From NCBI GenBank assembly GCA_951217055.1, contig OX578276.1, forward strand, positions 113,429,313-113,493,312: a stretch of DNA of 64,000 bases, given 5' to 3'. Source of the DNA: Gerris lacustris. Taxonomy: Eukaryota > Arthropoda > Insecta > Hemiptera > Gerridae. Below the pieces are notes generated by a model, which was not told the origin of the DNA, did no database searches, and saw only the letters and a program-made list of their open reading frames with translations. The translations under genes and the position numbers were made by a program. Shown here in pieces: positions 47,665 through 60,640 of this stretch; within the stretch, counting starts at the first letter, position 1; each line of letters starts with the position of its first letter.

Positions 47665-49740
47665 ATACTAAAGAGTAAAATCAGGGCTATGGAGCAATGC
47701 CATGGATTTAACTAGAAGTAGAGAATTGAGATGATTGTGTCATGAAGTATCAAGAAAATTGCTTGAAAATATGATTAAGTTAGTTTATATAATATTTTAT
47801 TTATAACTATTTTTATATAAAGATAATGTTAATGAATTGAATTGTTTTATTACACGTGGATTCGAGATAGACCCTTATCACGCTGGAGAGCGGCAAGAAA
47901 TAGATATTAAAATAATGATGATTGAATAATAAATAGATATTAAATAATAATTAAAAATATGCCGACCAATAAACTCTAATATATAGATTACATGGATAGG
48001 AGTTTTATTACGTAATTCATTTGTTTTATTACGTTTGAAAAACATCTAATTAAATTCATTCATTAAAATAACAAAATATGTATACATAAGTATTTAATTT
48101 CTCGACTCTAATGTCTATTTATAATGAATTTCCAATTTTTATGTTTTATGTTTCTGCATAAATCATATAACAATACAGTTCGTCATTCTATTCGTTTTTA
48201 AGTTTAAAATTGATATACAAGGACAGAGATTATAATCGTCATTAGAACCTTAATTTTATTACACTTATATTAGTAATTATATTACTTAAGATCACTTTGT
48301 CTATATTTTCTGTTCTTCAACATTGCTTAAGAAAACTAATTTATAAGTTAAACGTACTTGAACTGATAAAAGAGGACGAGAAACTAACTCACTAACTAAA
48401 AATTTTAAACTAAATTTAGAAGAATTTTTACAAATTGTTTTTCTTGAAAAATTAAATAATGCTTTAACATTAATTGAAATGGGTTTCACCCTCGATGCTG
48501 CTAACGTTATCTGCCTCAATGTAGCTGCGTAGAACGCCTCCTAGGGTAGTTTAGACGCAGCCGCAGGAGGGTCCATCAATTGAATAAATCGCATTTATTG
48601 AGAAAAGTATCTACTATACCTGTATACTGTCGTGCACGACTGATGCATTAGAAGAAACAGTCCCCTTGCGTAAGACGTACAATAGGAAACGTCTAGTAAG
48701 AACTATCCACAGTATCTCTTTGTCACCAAATACATCAAGATGCTGCGTTAGCATACATTAAAAATAAGGTTAACTTGATGGTAATAGGTTGCTTTCTTAT
48801 TAAAAACATTACATTAATATAAAAATAAAAACTTTATTTTAGCCTTTATATAAAGTTTTATCACTGTGGTCTATTTCTATATAGTTTATTAAAACTTCTA
48901 ATTAAGATTAAGTACTGTAATTATAGTTATTAATTTGAAATAACTCATGTTAAAATGTTGTTTTTTAGATTTCTAACAATAAATTACAACTGGCTTTACT
49001 GTTTGATGGTTACCGCACTTAAGTCTTAGCATATGACACGTAAACAAAAGAATAAAACTCTGAAATAATGAATTGATATTAATCGAGCGGTTTTAGTCCT
49101 TTAATTAAACTTAAAAACCTTTATAAAAAAATGTATAGATATAAGCCGTTATAATTTTCTCTTTGTAAAAGCATAATTTCTTGGAATGATGAATAACAAT
49201 ATAAAGACAAATGACGAATTAAGTCTAATTAATTCAGAAAGGATGTAAGGTGTTTAGACAGTGTGCTGATGCTATAGCTTCTTCTTATATAAATAAAGAC
49301 AGGTGCAAATATAACCTATTTAAAAGAGTTGAGATTATTATTATTATATGTATACTACCTATGTTTAAAAATATGCCAATTATAATATATTATACACACA
49401 ATGTTGCAGCGTCCATTTTTATACAAGAGATAATTTCACAAGCAAAATTAAAAAAATTGGTCCAACACCCTCGAACAAAACTTTCTTAAGTTCATAATAA
49501 TACTGGACTTAAACACCATAAGTCTAATTTAATAAAATTATAATGAAACATATTAAAAAGTGTTCAAAATGAAATTGGTTATGATCCTTTTTTGATTTTT
49601 AGATAAATTCAATTTATTTTCATAAATATATTGGAAACTATATTTTTCTCAGGTGGTTTTTGTTTTTTTAAAACAAATTATACGGTAAGATTCGTATTTT
49701 AATTAACTACAATTTAATTTTATTAACCGAAACCGTCATC
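47665..49740. other. non-coding, nothing recognised
   Basis: About 2 kb. A minus-strand frame at 48301-48519 (72 residues) and a plus-strand frame at 49250-49489 were inspected and show no recognisable family. A slightly GC-richer patch sits at 48520-48600. Confidence 0.45.
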
Positions 49741-49742
49741 GA

Positions 49743-50250
49743 AATAGTACATTACGCGTTTAGTACGGAAAGATAGCGAGGGTAGTAAAACCGCACACAA
49801 GCATAGCAAAATGCAGTTTTTGCACGAGTTACATACCGTACTTTTATCTACGATTGTTGGATTTTAATAATAAATACAGAAAAAAATATTTAATAAACTT
49901 CCTGTATGTAAGTTCGTATTTCTCTTTTGATAAAGATGACATTAATTCATTATTTGTATTTTGTGCCGAATTAATTATTTCGGGAGGCGTATTATTCTCC
50001 TCATTTTTTGTTCACTAAAAACTCGATATAAACAGTTACTTTAATTAAACAAACAGCAAATTAGTTTTGTTAAATGTAAACAAACTCGCTAATCGTGCGT
50101 AAAGAATTCTTCTTTTTTTACCGCATCAGGGTGGAAAATGAGGAATTATGAAACGCGCATGCGCAATGAATACAAGTACGTAAAGAATCACTTTCTACGC
50201 ATCTAAAGAGAGATACAATGTTTATATTTCGTATCAATCGTAGATAAAAT
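49743..50250 (-). mobile_element. family E repeat with Crypton-like fragment, copy 2
   Basis: Reverse complement of 42683-43262 with substitutions and short indels. The coding piece (about 49900-50010, minus) has lost about 25 bp after the ATG, shifting the start out of frame, but it still reads ENNTPPEIINSAQNTNNELM and SKEKYELTYRKF in the conserved frame. GCGCATGCGC and ATCTACGATTGAT are retained. Confidence 0.72.
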
Positions 50251-50429
50251 AATGATTCAAGATTTTTTGAGAGGTAGCGGTAGCGCCTCCAAATTTAGAG
50301 GAAAAACGCATACCTTGATTTCATCATAGGGTATGATGTTTGTGAGGAGGTGTGACAAACTTAATCTAAATCTATACTCTTTTTCAATTAATATTAGCAT
50401 TTCACAGCGCAGAAAAAAAAAAAAAAAAT

Positions 50430-50577
50430 TAGGAGGGGAGCCAATGAGAGCACTGGATTTTGAATTCGAGAAGGTCGGGCCAGCTAGGTAAATATAAATA
50501 TCACTGGCCCCTCTCCCCTCCCATAGGCCTAGCGACTTTATTTTATCCTTATATAGGTTGGCCAATCTGAGTGTCAA
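50430..50577 (+). repeat. dispersed repeat family D, copy 2
   Basis: GGGGAGCCAATGAGAGCACT ... GTTGGCCAATCTGAGTGTCA matches 1046-1182. Confidence 0.55.
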
Positions 50578-50589
50578 AAGTTAATTCTA

Positions 50590-50705
50590 ATTGTGAAAAG
50601 AGAATAAAATTTTAGGCTCCACGCGTCTACACAGACAAAAGACCGTTTTTTTTTTTTTGTTTTACAAAAAGCACTTTTTACATTCAGGGGCCCTTAAAAC
50701 GTATA
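50590..50705 (+). repeat. dispersed repeat family C, copy
   Basis: TTTTAGGCTCCACGCGTCTA, CACAGACAAAAGACCG and TTCAGGGGCCCTTAAAACGT match 57265-57350. It lies directly after family D, so the two may be parts of one longer element. Confidence 0.55.
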
Positions 50706-51317
50706 AATTCTAATTAGTATCAAATTTAATAGTTATTTGTGCAACTAGTGCGCAAAGTGGCACTTTGCTGCACTCTAGAGAAATATTTACGCACGAGCCG
50801 CAGGGGAGGGCGGAAAGGTTTCTCGAGTGCAGCAGACACGTTAAGTTTAACTTGCTCATGAAATTTTTCCTGCAGTTAGTTTTTAATCTGTAAATAAAAT
50901 ATAAAATAATAGTGTTCATCAACATGTAAAAGGTTTTACAATATCCACTAAACCAGCTGTTCTGTTTATAGCCAGTGTTTTTTTTTTTGCCTGAATCAGC
51001 AAACCTGACCAAGCGCTGTTATTATTTTTCATCATAACACTTCCTCATCACATTAGAAACTTTTTTTTAGATTGTCTATCTTTACTTTTTTATATTTTAA
51101 CATTTTTATATTTGATATTATATAGTGTTTAAATCATGTAGTTAGTTAAAAAATAATTATTAGTTGTCATTGTTATTATTGTTATTATTTGGATTATTTA
51201 ATCTTTTAGATTTGTTCTTTATGTTCGTAAGTTGAAACACTGGAGTGCGGTTAAGTAAAATGAGTGCGATAAAGTAGTAAGTGCAGGAATCTGCTGTTTT
51301 GCGTACTATTTTGAGTG
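50706..51317. other. non-coding, GTGCG-rich patches
   Basis: Contains repeated GAGTGCG/GAGTGCA words at 50740-50850 and 51240-51320 but no ORF that I can assign. Confidence 0.4.
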
Positions 51318-51331
51318 CGATAACAACCACT

Positions 51332-53227
51332 CTTATCAGAATGTCAATATGGATTCAGAAAAAATAGATCAACTCTCGACAATGTTTTTATACTCAACGC
51401 TTTGATCCAAAATCACATTAGACTGCCTATAGAAGATCTGTCTTAGTTGCTTATTATAGATTTCAAAGGAGCGTTTGACTCCATCAACCATTCCTTATTA
51501 TTTCATAAACTCAATACTTTTGGTCTGAGTGCTAAAATCATCCGCATAATTAAAACATTTTACCAACAATCGCATATGCAAATCAAATTTGACGGTGAAA
51601 TTTCAAGTGAAATAAATGTTACTAGTGGTGTTTTGCAAGGAGAAATTTTGAGTTCTTTACTATTTAACATATTTCTATCTGATCTACAAGATTATTTGAT
51701 TAAGAGAGGAGCTAAAGGTGTCCCAATAGACTCGCACAATGATATTCTGATGACTCTCTTTGCCGACGACCTTACTGTATTTAGTACGAGCCCCGTCGAA
51801 CTTAACAGGACCTTAAGATTTTTGTACGAATACTGCCAGCTGAATCAACTTACTGTTAATGTGGCAAAAACTAATGTCATCAAGTTTTCCAAAGGCAACT
51901 CCCAGATCAAAACCAATATTTACTTTAATAATGAAATAATAGCCCCGGTAAATCGAGTAAATTACTTAGGTATAACGATTTCGAAATCATTGTTATATAG
52001 TGAAATGTGCAATACCGCCTTAACTAAATCTAGAATAGCCTCTGGCAAAGTATTTTCACTACTAACAGCTTCTAAAACTAACTCGTGGGAAGCTAGGACA
52101 AAATTATTTGAAGCTATAATTGTATCTACCTTACTCTATGGAGCGCCCATATGGTCACTAAGGTACACTGAGAGTCTAGAGAAGGCACAAACTTACTTTT
52201 TTAAAACCCTATTACACCTTCCTAGAAACACGCCTAACTACATGGTTAGATTAGAAACAGGAGCACACCATATATCCTATAACATACTAAAAATTAGTAT
52301 TTGGTTTTTCTACAGGCTATTATGTATGGACAAAACATGTCTTCAGAAAATTTGCCTCAGTAGATTGATGCACCTCCATGATTCCCCAGGCAACAATATA
52401 AAACTAAACTGGTATTCTCAATTAATAAATCTAATTTCAAAAACACAAATCCCACTTAACATACAAGATATAGCTTCACCTACAGTTCTAAAAGAATACA
52501 TCCCTTCACTCTTAGAAAAATTCAAAATGAAACTACATGAGAGTGATCTAGAAAGAGCTTCTAATTCGCATTACAACATACTATTTAAAGAAATGACATG
52601 GATACAACAACCCAAAAAGTACCTGTTAATAGCTCAACCTATTCACATAACCAGGATTATTGCCCAACTTAGAGTGTCTAATGGAACAGTGGCTCGAATA
52701 TATCATAAAGGAAACACCTATGAAATCAACCAAATAGAAACCTGCTCACTCTGTGAATTATACAAACCAGAAACTTGGTCACACATTCTATTTGAATGCC
52801 CTGCTTATGATCCACTTAGACAACAATTCTACGCAGAACTCTCTCCGACTCTAGACAAAACCTTATTAAATTTTTTAGAAGTAAAATGCAAAAAAGATTC
52901 TTGTAAATTATACACCTACACGATCAAAATATTGGAGATTCGTCACTACTTAAAAAATGATTCCACCGAATCTATTTAATTATAAATTCTAGATTAAAAA
53001 ATAATTATTTATATCTTTACTGCTACTATAATGTTTTTCAAAAAGATGATAAATTCACTTTTAAAATATATATAATATGTACACAAAATAAAAATAAAAT
53101 AAAATAAATAAGGATAGCTAAATATGTAAATGTTAGTGTAAATATAAATGCAGGAGCCCGATACAACAAGATAAGAATTAAATTTGTAAAAATTACTTGT
53201 AATTTAAACAAATAAATATATTCTACA
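51332..53227 (+). mobile_element. 5'-truncated LINE with 14-bp target duplication
   Basis: CGATAACAACCACT occurs at 51318-51331 and 53228-53241, exactly flanking the unit. The 5' end lies inside the RT domain. The 3' UTR of about 250 bp ends in AT-rich sequence (AAACAAATAAATATATTCTA), not in a pure poly(A). The clean duplication and long frame indicate a fairly recent insertion. Confidence 0.88.
51340..52979 (+). pseudogene. non-LTR reverse transcriptase, truncated, one in-frame stop
   Basis: The frame begins at about 51340 with CQYGFRKNRSTLDNVFILNA, meets TAG at 51444-51446, then runs open for 510 residues (51447-52979). Numbering from 51447: DFKGAFD at 5-11, GVLQGEILSS at 61-70, LFADDLT with intact FADD at 104-110, NRVNYLGITIS in the thumb, and a C-terminal CCHC knuckle C433-x2-C436-x10-H447-x4-C452. 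The knuckle is known from several LINE clades (I, R1, Jockey, LOA). QGE in place of QGS/QGG is a clade hint that I cannot resolve. Without the stop the RT from the QYGFR box on would be complete; endonuclease and ORF1 are lost by truncation. Confidence 0.85.
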
Positions 53228-53241
53228 CGATAACAACCACT

Positions 53242-54057
53242 TTATCGGTCAACTGTAGGAGGGAAAAAAATGATAACCAAAGAAAGTAGATGTAAAATTT
53301 ATAATTGTATCCCGGGCTGATTAAATTCTTGTATAACAAAAAAACATTGACTATTTGTGGATTAGAATGAATAGCTGATTTGTCGAAGAAGTTATAGGAC
53401 TTATACTCATACTGTATTTGAAGAATTTAATTTAATTTTGGACCATAATAAAAATATTTAATACAGGTATCATTCTTTTAGTAGTGTTTGATGATATTTC
53501 TTTGTTTAATAGCTATTGCAACTTTAAAATAATAATTGATAATAATATAATAATAGGTAATAATTGCAATTGATTGTTCCCTACTTGCGTACAATAAGAA
53601 TATTGAGAAATTAATAAGCCAATTATTGAGGAACTTAGCTTCCTAATTCATTCAAATTCCTAATTGGACTTACTTTTAAACTTATGACAACTACATATTA
53701 TTTAATCGTTTTCAATTAAAACAAGGGCATAAATGACATTGGTATAAGCTGTCCATAAGCATATTATACTTCTTAATGGACTATTACAAATTACAAATAA
53801 GTAATAGTCCATTAAGAAGTATAATATGCTTATGTATTATTAATTCAAGTTTATCAGCTATAATTGTATTATTTTATTTATTACTATTCTATAATGTAAT
53901 TGTTTATTTTATTAGTTTTAAAATATTAAAATAAAATCGTACAACTATTTACATTATACCAGAGACACTTGAATCTGTGAAGTATTTTACGCATTATTAG
54001 GAAAATATAAGATTTTAGGATTTATTTGTTAGCTAACCAAACTGATAAGACCTAAAA
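53242..54057. other. non-coding with one perfect hairpin
   Basis: AT-rich apart from the hairpin at 53754-53834. No gene. Confidence 0.5.
53754..53834. repeat. perfect 34-bp stem, 13-nt loop hairpin
   Basis: The left arm begins CATAAGCATATTATACTTCT (53754-53787) and the right arm ends AGAAGTATAATATGCTTATG (53801-53834). The arms match perfectly. It is either a short MITE or a precursor of small RNAs; the perfect pairing favours a recent palindromic repeat over an evolved pre-miRNA. Confidence 0.92.
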
Positions 54058-54632
54058 TAGACTGCCAATTAGTGTGGCACATAGCTTCCTCGCATCCTAT
54101 CATGTACTGTATTGTTATATTAACATTAAAATTATTGTTATATTGTTTATTGTGTAAAAATTATTAATAGTTTTAGCGATCTTTAACACTTCATAGAGGT
54201 GTCGCGGCTGGTTTTACTAAAAAATTGTAATTGAAAAAAATGTTTGTCTCATTGAATAGATGAAGTTAGATTTTTTCCCCGACCCAAAATTCCAATTTTA
54301 AATTTGAAGTTCACGTTTACGCGAGCGTTGCTCGTGAACGCTTGGACGGATAACGTTGTCCAACGAACTCGTCCTGGGCATTGGTAAAATGAACATGTCT
54401 ACAAAATTTCATCAAAATCGGTCGACATTTACTCAAGTTATCGTCGCACGTTTCATAATTCGCGGACACACAGACCGACAGACAGACAGACAGACACGAG
54501 ACCAAAAATGTTCCCTGATGTCTGAAACGGATTTCCGTCTTGGAATTTTTAAAATCGGAAGCTTAAAAGTTTTTCGTTCTCAAAAGTGAACACAATGCTT
54601 CCGTTACCTTCGGTAAGCTCGGAAGCAAAATA
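54058..54632 (+). repeat. dispersed repeat family B, most complete copy
   Basis: Runs from AGACTGCCAATTAGTGTGGC through AGATGAAGTTAGA, GGATAACGTTGTCCAACGAA and the CCGACAGACAGACAGACAGA block to CGGTAAGCTCGGAAGCAAAA. The open frames across it translate the repeat and are not supported as genes. Copies in both orientations across the window show an old, abundant family; it may be the 3' part of a retroelement. Confidence 0.75.
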
Positions 54633-55094
54633 CATTGATGCGCTGACTACATGAACTGATTTCATCAGAAATAGTTCTTTTAAAATTTTTTTGACAACAA
54701 AAAAAATAAGTAAAGCATTCGAGTCTAAAAGTGAACCGATTTGAGGCACATTTGATTGTAATTAGACATCGATGCGCTGACAACAGTTCTTTTAACATTG
54801 TTATGGAGAAAAATAAATAAGTAAAGCATTAGATTTCTAAAAGTGTACTAGTTTGTGGCACAGTTTATTTATATTTCAGATATATAACCAGACAAGACCT
54901 TCTGACTAAAGAAAACCTTAGTAATTCGGGGTAATACCGCTAGGACTGATAATTTTTTAGGCAAAACCTCTTGACAATTAATTCGACTTGTTTGATTAGT
55001 CCCTAATAATAATTAATAGATCGAATCACTTGGCATTTTTGAATGATTGACAATGAATGCACCAACTCTTTTGGTCTGTTCTATTGTACCTATA
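54633..55094. other. non-coding, internal duplication
   Basis: 54640-54730 and 54765-54850 share TGATGCGCTGAC, AGTTCTTTTAA and AAATAAGTAAAGCATT, then TCTAAAAGTG, a roughly 130-bp direct duplication. No gene. Confidence 0.5.
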
Positions 55095-55102
55095 TATTAA
55101 CG

Positions 55103-55772
55103 CAGAGGTTCCCAAAAGGTGGTCCACGGACCCCTAGGGGTACTCGACGGCTTTGCAAGGGGACCGTAACTGGCTGGTGAAAATAAGATTCAAAATACCT
55201 TTCTAAAAAAAAACTGTTTTTGTTATTTTCAATCATCACAACTTGTAAAGTATGACCCATTTTATCTTTTAGTCATAATTTTATCTTATAAATGTAATAA
55301 ACTGTGTGAAAAATTATTGGCTTTATCAACACTATAGTATATTAAGAATAAATATCGAAATCGCATTAAAATGCACGAATTTATTTCAGTGGTCTCCAAA
55401 AGAAATTTTGGAGAATATAGATAGATTTCATCTTTTACACTGAATATATAGGATTAGGATTTAGTCAGTGGACATAATGTTAATAGTAACTATTTATTTC
55501 TAATGCTCTGTCTCAATAAATTCACAATCGATACACTATAATTTGCTTTGTAAAATAAAACTAGTTTGTTTTTAGAAAAACTTTGCAATTTATTATTCTC
55601 CAATATTATTCTCTTATTTTATTACCTTTAATTTGGTATAACCATATCAAACACTGGTGGTAGTAAAGTGAATGTCAAAGATATGATTTTAATTTAAATA
55701 CAGTCAGGGGTTCTTGATGGTTTAATACATTTACTGGGGGGTCCACAACTGACTAGCACTTGGAAACCACTG
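55103..55772. mobile_element. hAT MITE, 670 bp
   Basis: Ends CAGAGGTTCCCAAAAGGTGG and (reverse complement) CAGTGGTTTCCAAGTGCTAG. An exact 8-bp target duplication TATTAACG is at 55095-55102 and 55773-55780. The subterminal GTCCAC and CCCC blocks are also mirrored. No transposase frame; a non-autonomous hAT element of the CAGNGGTT type. Confidence 0.92.
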
Positions 55773-55780
55773 TATTAACG

Positions 55781-55955
55781 TATACTCATAACTATGTATT
55801 ATTTATTAGTGAAAAATATTTCTTACATTACAGTTAAATGACATGGCCGTGAATCTTTCTTTTACACACTCGTGCAAACAAATCAAGCTTTGACCAGTAG
55901 ACGTTTAAATTACATTTTATTAAAAATATTTATATAAATATTAATTATGTTTTTT

Positions 55956-55987
<32 letters not shown>

Positions 55988-57079
55988 TGTAATAAAACCT
56001 AGGTATATAATTATTTAATATTTAATTTAATCCATCGGATAATTTTAATTAGGTAGTTAAGGAAAGACTTTAGCTTATAACTTGTTATAGGTATTTATAT
56101 TGAATGTATTATAACTTAATTAATTTTTTATGCATTCCATTAAAATATCGACGTATCTTTTTTCATTTGAATTATTTAATTTTTTCTTACCAACAATAAA
56201 TTCATATTGTTGGTTATTTAATTTTAATAAGAAATAATACAATTAAATTAATGTTAAAAAATGAACTTCTGATGTGAATTAATTAAGATTAGAATGGGAA
56301 TCTTGGAAGATAACGAGGCTATTTACTAATCAAATTAATCTTGTGTGTAATTAAATCTTAAAACAATGAATGAATTAATCAGTCCTTAATTCATTCTTAT
56401 ATTGTAGTTAGTAGATAAAATTATGATAATATATTAATAATAATAAATTAATATAACTTTATAATGAAGTGAGAAATTAATTAATCCAAATAAACCATGC
56501 ATTTTAGACATATTAAAATCGGTTTAGCTCTACATATTATTCATTTGGAGTATTATTCGATTATAGAAGAGAGCAAAGGCAACATGGTTTAATATTTTTA
56601 GATCTCACATCGTATTCAAAAATATAAATATAAATATATACGCATTAAATACCCCACGATTACTTATAGTCAGGTCAGATATATAATATAAACTTCGGCA
56701 AAGAACTTGAATTTTATCTGACCGAGTTCGTAATCTAATTAGGCACTTAATTTACCTACTTATATCTTTAAAGGATCAATAATTTAAAAAAAAAATCGAT
56801 CCGAGACAACTCAGACAAAATTTCTCATATATATGAGTTCATAATTACTTAGCCCAGCGTATTTCATTAATTATTTTTCGTGTTTTAGTTGGCACATTTA
56901 ATTATTTAAAGTTCATCAAAATTTATCATAAAAAATAACTTCACCTCGGCGGGTATTCAAACCCGGTTTTTCTCCGTCCACATTTAAAGGTATTTTCTCA
57001 GGAACTAGATTTTTCCCGGGGAAACGTCTTATATCGTCAGATTATATAATTCGTATTTAATGAACTACATTTTAATTTT
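55781..57079. other. non-coding, poly(A) run
   Basis: 28 A at 55960-55987. Otherwise AT-rich with nothing recognised. Confidence 0.5.
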
Positions 57080-57425
57080 AGAATTATGTAATCAAAATCT
57101 TCGAAACCGTTTTTGAGAAATAATTTTTCCCCACGTTTATTCGTGAAGTTCTAGTTGATGTTTTGGGGGGTAGTGCCCCCACATTTGGAGCTAAAATTTA
57201 TTTTTCGATTTTGCCTCAGGGTTTTGTTTTCTGAACATGTATGATAAATTTCGCCCCATCAGTTTAGGCTCCACACGTCTGCACAGATGAGAGACGACAG
57301 ACAGACATTTTTAAATACCACTATTTTGGGCTCAGGGGACCTTAAAACGTGAATATCCATCAAAATCTCAAAATCGACATTTCGTGCCATCACAATATAT
57401 TTTCTTTATATGAGAAAGTAAAAAG
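57080..57425 (+). repeat. dispersed repeat family C, longest copy
   Basis: Includes TTTAGGCTCCACACGTCTGC, GGGCTCAGGGGACCTTAAAA, ATATCCATCAAAATCTCAAA and ends near TTTCTTTATATGAGAAAGTA. The order agrees with the other three copies. It reads as a retroelement 3' end; no RT is seen upstream. Confidence 0.6.
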
Positions 57426-58554
<1,129 letters not shown>

Positions 58555-58900
58555 GCATACCGAATGTAGCGGAAGCATTGTAGATTGTAGCATTGCAAAA
58601 ATTTTTGTCTCAGATCTAAAATATTCCTGGACAGATATCCATTTCAGACACCAGACACCAGGGAACATTCTTGGTACAGTGACGATCACAATTAGAAAAA
58701 TTGTGAATCTGTACAAAAAATTAGGTCCGAACTTAAAAAAGAACAAAAACAACAATGCGAAACAATCATTAGTCTGGACAGTAATATTCCTGGACAGATA
58801 TCGATTTCAGACATGAGGGAACATTCTTTATAGTGACTATCTGTCTTTCAACATGTTTCCAAACCATCTTATCAAAAAAACTACTCGTCCAATTTTAATG
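58555..58900 (-). repeat. dispersed repeat family B, reverse copy with internal duplication
   Basis: The reverse complement contains GAATGTTCCCT...TGTCTGAAATCGATATCTGT and ACAATGCTTCCGCTACATTC, matching the 3' end of family B. A block with ATTCCTGGACAGATATC and AGGGAACATTCTT appears twice (about 58620-58670 and 58785-58835), so this copy is internally duplicated. Confidence 0.6.
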
Positions 58901-60097
58901 AAATTTCATTTTATTTTTTAATCTAATGAACTTGCAATTATTATGTTACACAGGAATAGTTGAAACTGTTATATATTTTTTTAATTACTCAGTTATATTT
59001 TTTAATTGAAAATAAATTCATAAATTCAACCAATAAATAAAATGAACTACCTACTAGTAAACTTAAAGTGACGTTAATCAACATCTATATTTAAATAAAA
59101 TATAAAGTTTTTAACAATATTGATTACGTTCGTGAATTTAAATAACGGAAAATTACATGTTTATTAATTATTGAGAAAAAAAAGTGAATCTGCACAAAAA
59201 ATTAAGGTCCAAACTTAAAAAAGATCCAGCAATGTGAAACAATCATTAAATGTATAGCATAGGTACTAGTAATTTGTTCAGTATAGGTATATATATATTA
59301 TATGCCAGAAGAGCTTTGTTGTTATTATGTACTTATGAAGATATCGCATAAGCATACTGTTCCTCTCAAACAGGAAGTTCCTTCATTGTTTACTGTATTT
59401 TAACAACGAACGAAAAGTAATCTAGATTTTTTTGTTTAACCTTTTCCCTGGATTTTGATCAATATACTCTTTTTACCTCCTTTGTCGTGATTTTTCCCTT
59501 AGAATATAGTGTGACATTTTTTTTTTTTTTAATATTTTAATCAATTTCTTAATAGTCTTAAGTTACACAATTAAAAGTAACTGCAGCATTTAACAAACAT
59601 GGACTAATGGAAATTTACGAATGTTTTGACAAAAATTTAAGGTCATGTTGTTCCTAATGCGGTTGAGACCGTCTTTTGATAGGCCAATTTAGCATTTGCT
59701 TTGTGGATTGGAGGGTACCGGAGGAAGCTGAAATCAGTATGGTCGCACTCAGGTGTCCGAAAATTTAAATATATACCTAGGTCCAAAACAATGTGCCCAT
59801 ACTTCTTCCTGCGCTTCCTTTTCATGGGAATTTTAAAATTCCTGAGGGGGAGCAATTTTAGATGAAATCCAAGGTCTCGAACCTACTCTAGAGACTTAGT
59901 CTCAAGAAGCTGTAGATGTTCATTGCTAACCATTAGTGTTATTCCTAAAACCAATGGACTTATAACGTTCAAACATATATGTTTTATTGACAAGACATGC
60001 ATCTTCAATACTGTATGGGCTTAGGTCTACATATCCACAGTCGGAGCGGTACAAGAAAGGGCTAATCAAGCACGAGTACAGATTTACTATAGCCTAC
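58901..60097. other. non-coding, unassigned frame
   Basis: A 70-residue minus-strand frame at 59643-59855 (KRKRRKKYGHIVLDLG and TPECDHTDFSFLRYPP) has richer codon content than its surroundings but is not recognised. It may be a transposon relic or, less likely, an exon. Confidence 0.35.
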
Positions 60098-60285
60098 CTC
60101 TTGCCATTCCTCCGCCGTCGCTTGGTGGCGTAGACTGTTTGGAGCTGTGCTGAATTGTTGTTGGGCGTGTGTTGTGGCGGCGGGGGCTCGTGGGGCGCCC
60201 CGGGCCCCAGGCCCAGGTAGTCCAGGGCGACGGCAGCCCTATCCCAGCCGCCGCCCGTCCCCTCCGGCGAGCAAATCACGGCGGC
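60098..60285 (-). CDS. candidate host-gene exon (internal), GC-rich
   Basis: The minus-strand frame of 62 codons plus two bases starts after GGGTGCAG (acceptor AG at 60287-60286). It ends GGCAAGAG before GTAGGC (donor GT at 60097-60096). The peptide begins AAVICSPEGTGGGWDRAAVA, has LDYLGLGPGA and a Pro-rich PHEPPPPQHTPNNN, and ends in the very basic TVYATKRRRRNGK. Third codon positions are overwhelmingly G or C in an AT-rich window, which is the mark of selected coding sequence. The basic run suggests a nuclear localisation or DNA-binding neighbour, so a transcription regulator is a fair guess. I do not recognise the gene. An upstream in-frame TGA and a weak pyrimidine tract leave the acceptor less certain than the donor. 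Confidence 0.5.
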
Positions 60286-60640
60286 CTGCACCCTAACTCA
60301 CCGGTAGAGACAACGCGGCAAACAGAACGGTCACCTTGAGTCGCGTATAGGACTAGTCTCGCGATCACTACGTAAACAGTGTGGCCGTTACGAGTGGCCA
60401 CTTGGTACTGGGCCGGCCCACCACCCCCTCCACAGTTCCAAGCAGCACGGCCCCCTCCCTCCGCCCCGCAACATGGCGGGCCCCTCCCTACCGTTGTCTT
60501 GGACACCCAACCCCAACCCCCCAACTCGTATTTCCATACTATTATCGCCACCCCTCCAACCCCTGCTTCTACACGTATTACAGACTTGAGTAATTCCAAT
60601 ATTTTTGGCCTTTTACTGAGATTGATAAACATCTTTTTTT
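60286..60640 (-). promoter_or_regulatory. GC-rich region upstream of the candidate exon
   Basis: GC- and CpG-rich, unlike the rest of the window, with CCGGTGAGTTAGGG just outside the exon. GTGAGT is a consensus 5' splice site on the minus strand. It could be a promoter/first-exon region or an adjoining exon in another frame (a minus-strand open frame of 118 residues crosses it). Neither can be decided from the sequence. Confidence 0.3.
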
